This document shows, one piece after another, positions 62,824 to 64,000 of a stretch of 64,000 nt of DNA. The DNA comes from an uncultured Sphingomonadaceae bacterium (GTDB lineage: Bacteria > Pseudomonadota > Alphaproteobacteria > Sphingomonadales > Sphingomonadaceae): contig CANNFX010000001.1 of the NCBI GenBank assembly GCA_947504025.1, forward strand, positions 248,001-312,000, given 5' to 3'. The stretch's first letter is position 1, and each line of letters opens with the position of its first letter. A model generated the notes under the pieces. It was not told the DNA's origin. It did not search any database and saw only the letters and a list, made by a program, of their open reading frames with translations. The translations under genes were made by a program, and so were the position numbers.

Positions 62824-62902
62824 CGGAAGTCTCCATTGCAAGACCGCCAAACAGGAGGATTAGCGGTATAATCGGAGAGTAGAGCAACCGCGCTCCATGT
62901 AA

Positions 62903-62916
62903 TTGATTTGAATCAA
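62903..62916. promoter_or_regulatory. FNR/FixK-type binding site
   Basis: TTGAT-TTGA-ATCAA is an exact match to the TTGAT-N4-ATCAA anaerobic box. It lies about 80 bp upstream of the uspA start and 24 bp from the uvrC stop, so it most likely controls the universal stress gene. Confidence 0.7.
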
Positions 62917-62939
62917 ATTCAAATATTTCACCTCTAAGA

Positions 62940-64000
62940 TCAACCGCCCGCGTGGTAATAATCGTAGATCGTCCGTGCAACTGCCGCGCTAACGCCGGGC
63001 GCACGTTGCAGGTCCTCCAGCGAGGCCGCCCTCACCTTCCCGGCGGTTCCAAAATGCAGCAACAATGCGCGCTTGCGGGACGGGCCAATGCCCGGAATTT
63101 CATCGAGCGGTGATGCCATAATACCGCGGCTACGTTTGGCCCTGTGAGCGCCGATGGCGTAACGGTGGACCTCGTCACGCAGATTTTGGAGATAGAACAG
63201 CACTGGTGAGTTGACCGGCAACATGCGCTCGCGGCCATCGGGGAAGTGGAACACTTCGCGCCCTTCACGCCCATGGTGCGGCCCTTTTGCGATGGCGATA
63301 AGCGGGACGTCCTCGATGCCGAGTTCCTCCAGGGCCTCTTTGACAACTGTCATATGACCTTTGCCCCCATCGATAAGCACCAGATCGGGCCAAGTGCCGC
63401 TCTCACGATCAGGATCGTCGCGCATTACCCGGCTAAACCGGCGCTCCATCACTTCACGCATCATGCCGAAGTCATCATTGCCTTGCGCTTCTTTGATATT
63501 GAACTTGCGATACTGGCCTTTGATAAAACCTTCCGGACCCGCGACAATCATCCCGCCAACCGCTTTTGTGCCTTGGATATGGCTGTTGTCATACACTTCG
63601 ATCCGCTGAGGGACGTCGGCCAGTTCAAGAAATTCGGCCATTTCGCGCATTGTCTTGGCCTTGGTGCCAGTTTCCGCCAACCGCCTGTCGAGCGATTCAG
63701 CAGCATTGCGCTGGGCCTGCTCCATCAGCCTGCGCCGATCGCCGCGCTGGGGAACTGATATTTCGACCTTGTGCTCTGCAACTGCAGCAAATGCTTCCTG
63801 CAGCAACTCTTTCTCGCTCAACTTTCGGTCGACAAGGATATGTTTTGCCGGTGGCACTTCCTCATAAAATTGCGCGAGGAATGCGGCCATAACCTCACCC
63901 TCCTCCAGACCGGCAATGTTGCGGGGGAAGAAGGCACGGTGCCCCCAATTCTGGCCGCCGCGAATAAAGAATGCCTGGATGGCGACCTGACCGCCCTTGG
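62940..64000 (-). CDS. uvrC: Excinuclease ABC subunit C (C-terminal part, runs off the window)
   Basis: Carries the nuclease sites of the UvrABC nucleotide-excision complex. The frame is open to the window edge (352 residues visible). It includes the end of the N-terminal half (QNWGHRAFFPRNIAGLEEGE), the RNase-H-like nuclease domain with EVYDNSHIQGTKAVGGMIVA and VLIDGGKGHMTVVKEALEEL, and the C-terminal HhH domain (IPGIGPSRKRALLLHFGTAG ... APGVSAAVARTIYDYYH). The catalytic acidic residues in this half are present. A start codon within the window at 63890 is internal. Confidence 0.95.
   Translation of the reverse strand, partial: KGGQVAIQAFFIRGGQNWGHRAFFPRNIAGLEEGEVMAAFLAQFYEEVPPAKHILVDRKLSEKELLQEAFAAVAEHKVEISVPQRGDRRRLMEQAQRNAAESLDRRLAETGTKAKTMREMAEFLELADVPQRIEVYDNSHIQGTKAVGGMIVAGPEGFIKGQYRKFNIKEAQGNDDFGMMREVMERRFSRVMRDDPDRESGTWPDLVLIDGGKGHMTVVKEALEELGIEDVPLIAIAKGPHHGREGREVFHFPDGRERMLPVNSPVLFYLQNLRDEVHRYAIGAHRAKRSRGIMASPLDEIPGIGPSRKRALLLHFGTAGKVRAASLEDLQRAPGVSAAVARTIYDYYHAGG

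Overview
The window is a gene-dense, mostly single-copy chromosomal stretch of an alphaproteobacterium. Gene content and order point to Sphingomonadales, most likely Erythrobacteraceae: a split three-gene transhydrogenase (pntAa/pntAb/pntB), a CcrM-type methyltransferase, a pckA-chvI-chvG-hprK-rapZ-EIIA-HPr block, CobS with DnaJ and BolA proteins, a K+-independent proton pyrophosphatase, and several DUF937/DUF3597/DUF885 proteins. Genus placement is inference from gene content; no rRNA or tRNA gene was seen. No insertion sequence, prophage or CRISPR array was recognised.

Layout. 1-2940: transhydrogenase genes on the minus strand, with a fasciclin lipoprotein gene and a terminator inserted between pntAa and pntAb, and a tiny aa3-oxidase subunit IV gene upstream. 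3115-5320: an NtrC-like regulator with an altered GAFTGA loop, then a short-chain dehydrogenase (SDR). 5331-6720: a scarred region with a frameshifted DUF2165 gene, decayed copies of the folP and SDR 3' ends lying back to back, and an AT-rich orphan gene. 6734-9826: folP, ccrM and rnhB, with a cell-cycle-style control region (DnaA box, CtrA-like box, five GANTC sites) before ccrM. 9825-15572: a sugar dehydrogenase, a GNAT protein, a DUF1285-nudL-cca run and a DEAD-box helicase behind a hairpin-rich leader. 15609-22902: parC, DUF4349, and two tandem cysteine desulfurases with a ferredoxin beside an alpha/beta hydrolase. 23064-27945: a TonB-like protein and a cluster of small DUF937-type proteins, DUF3597 and a DUF885 lipoprotein.

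28084-34385 holds PEP carboxykinase divergent from the ChvI/ChvG two-component system, followed by a truncated HPr kinase, RapZ, a mannose-type EIIA and HPr. This is the alphaproteobacterial block thought to connect envelope or acid stress sensing to carbon metabolism through a regulatory phosphotransferase system with no sugar permease in view. 34396-41654 carries an rRNA/tRNA methyltransferase, rmuC, a newly noticed small ORF, def, recR, fmt, truA and an M28 peptidase. 41836-45419 has two genes (an MDR dehydrogenase and a GGDEF-EAL protein) whose Shine-Dalgarno sequences are both buried in stable hairpins. 45423-50943 has cobS, DUF1428, a GST, a DUF998-like protein, DnaJ, BolA, an SDR and an epoxide-hydrolase-like protein. 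50940-55337 has a DUF2332 protein and the overlapping hisG-hisD-nusB-thiL operon. 55334-64000 has a desaturase, hppA, a CelD-like acyltransferase with a JmjC-like protein and TesB, a UspA protein behind a perfect FNR/FixK box, and the 3' part of uvrC.

The most unusual items are the tandem-duplication scar at 5895-6018, the two start-occluding hairpins at 41.8 and 43.0 kb, the ccrM control region, the attenuator-like leader of the helicase, and the FNR-type box at uspA. No self-contained new defence or mobile system was recognised.
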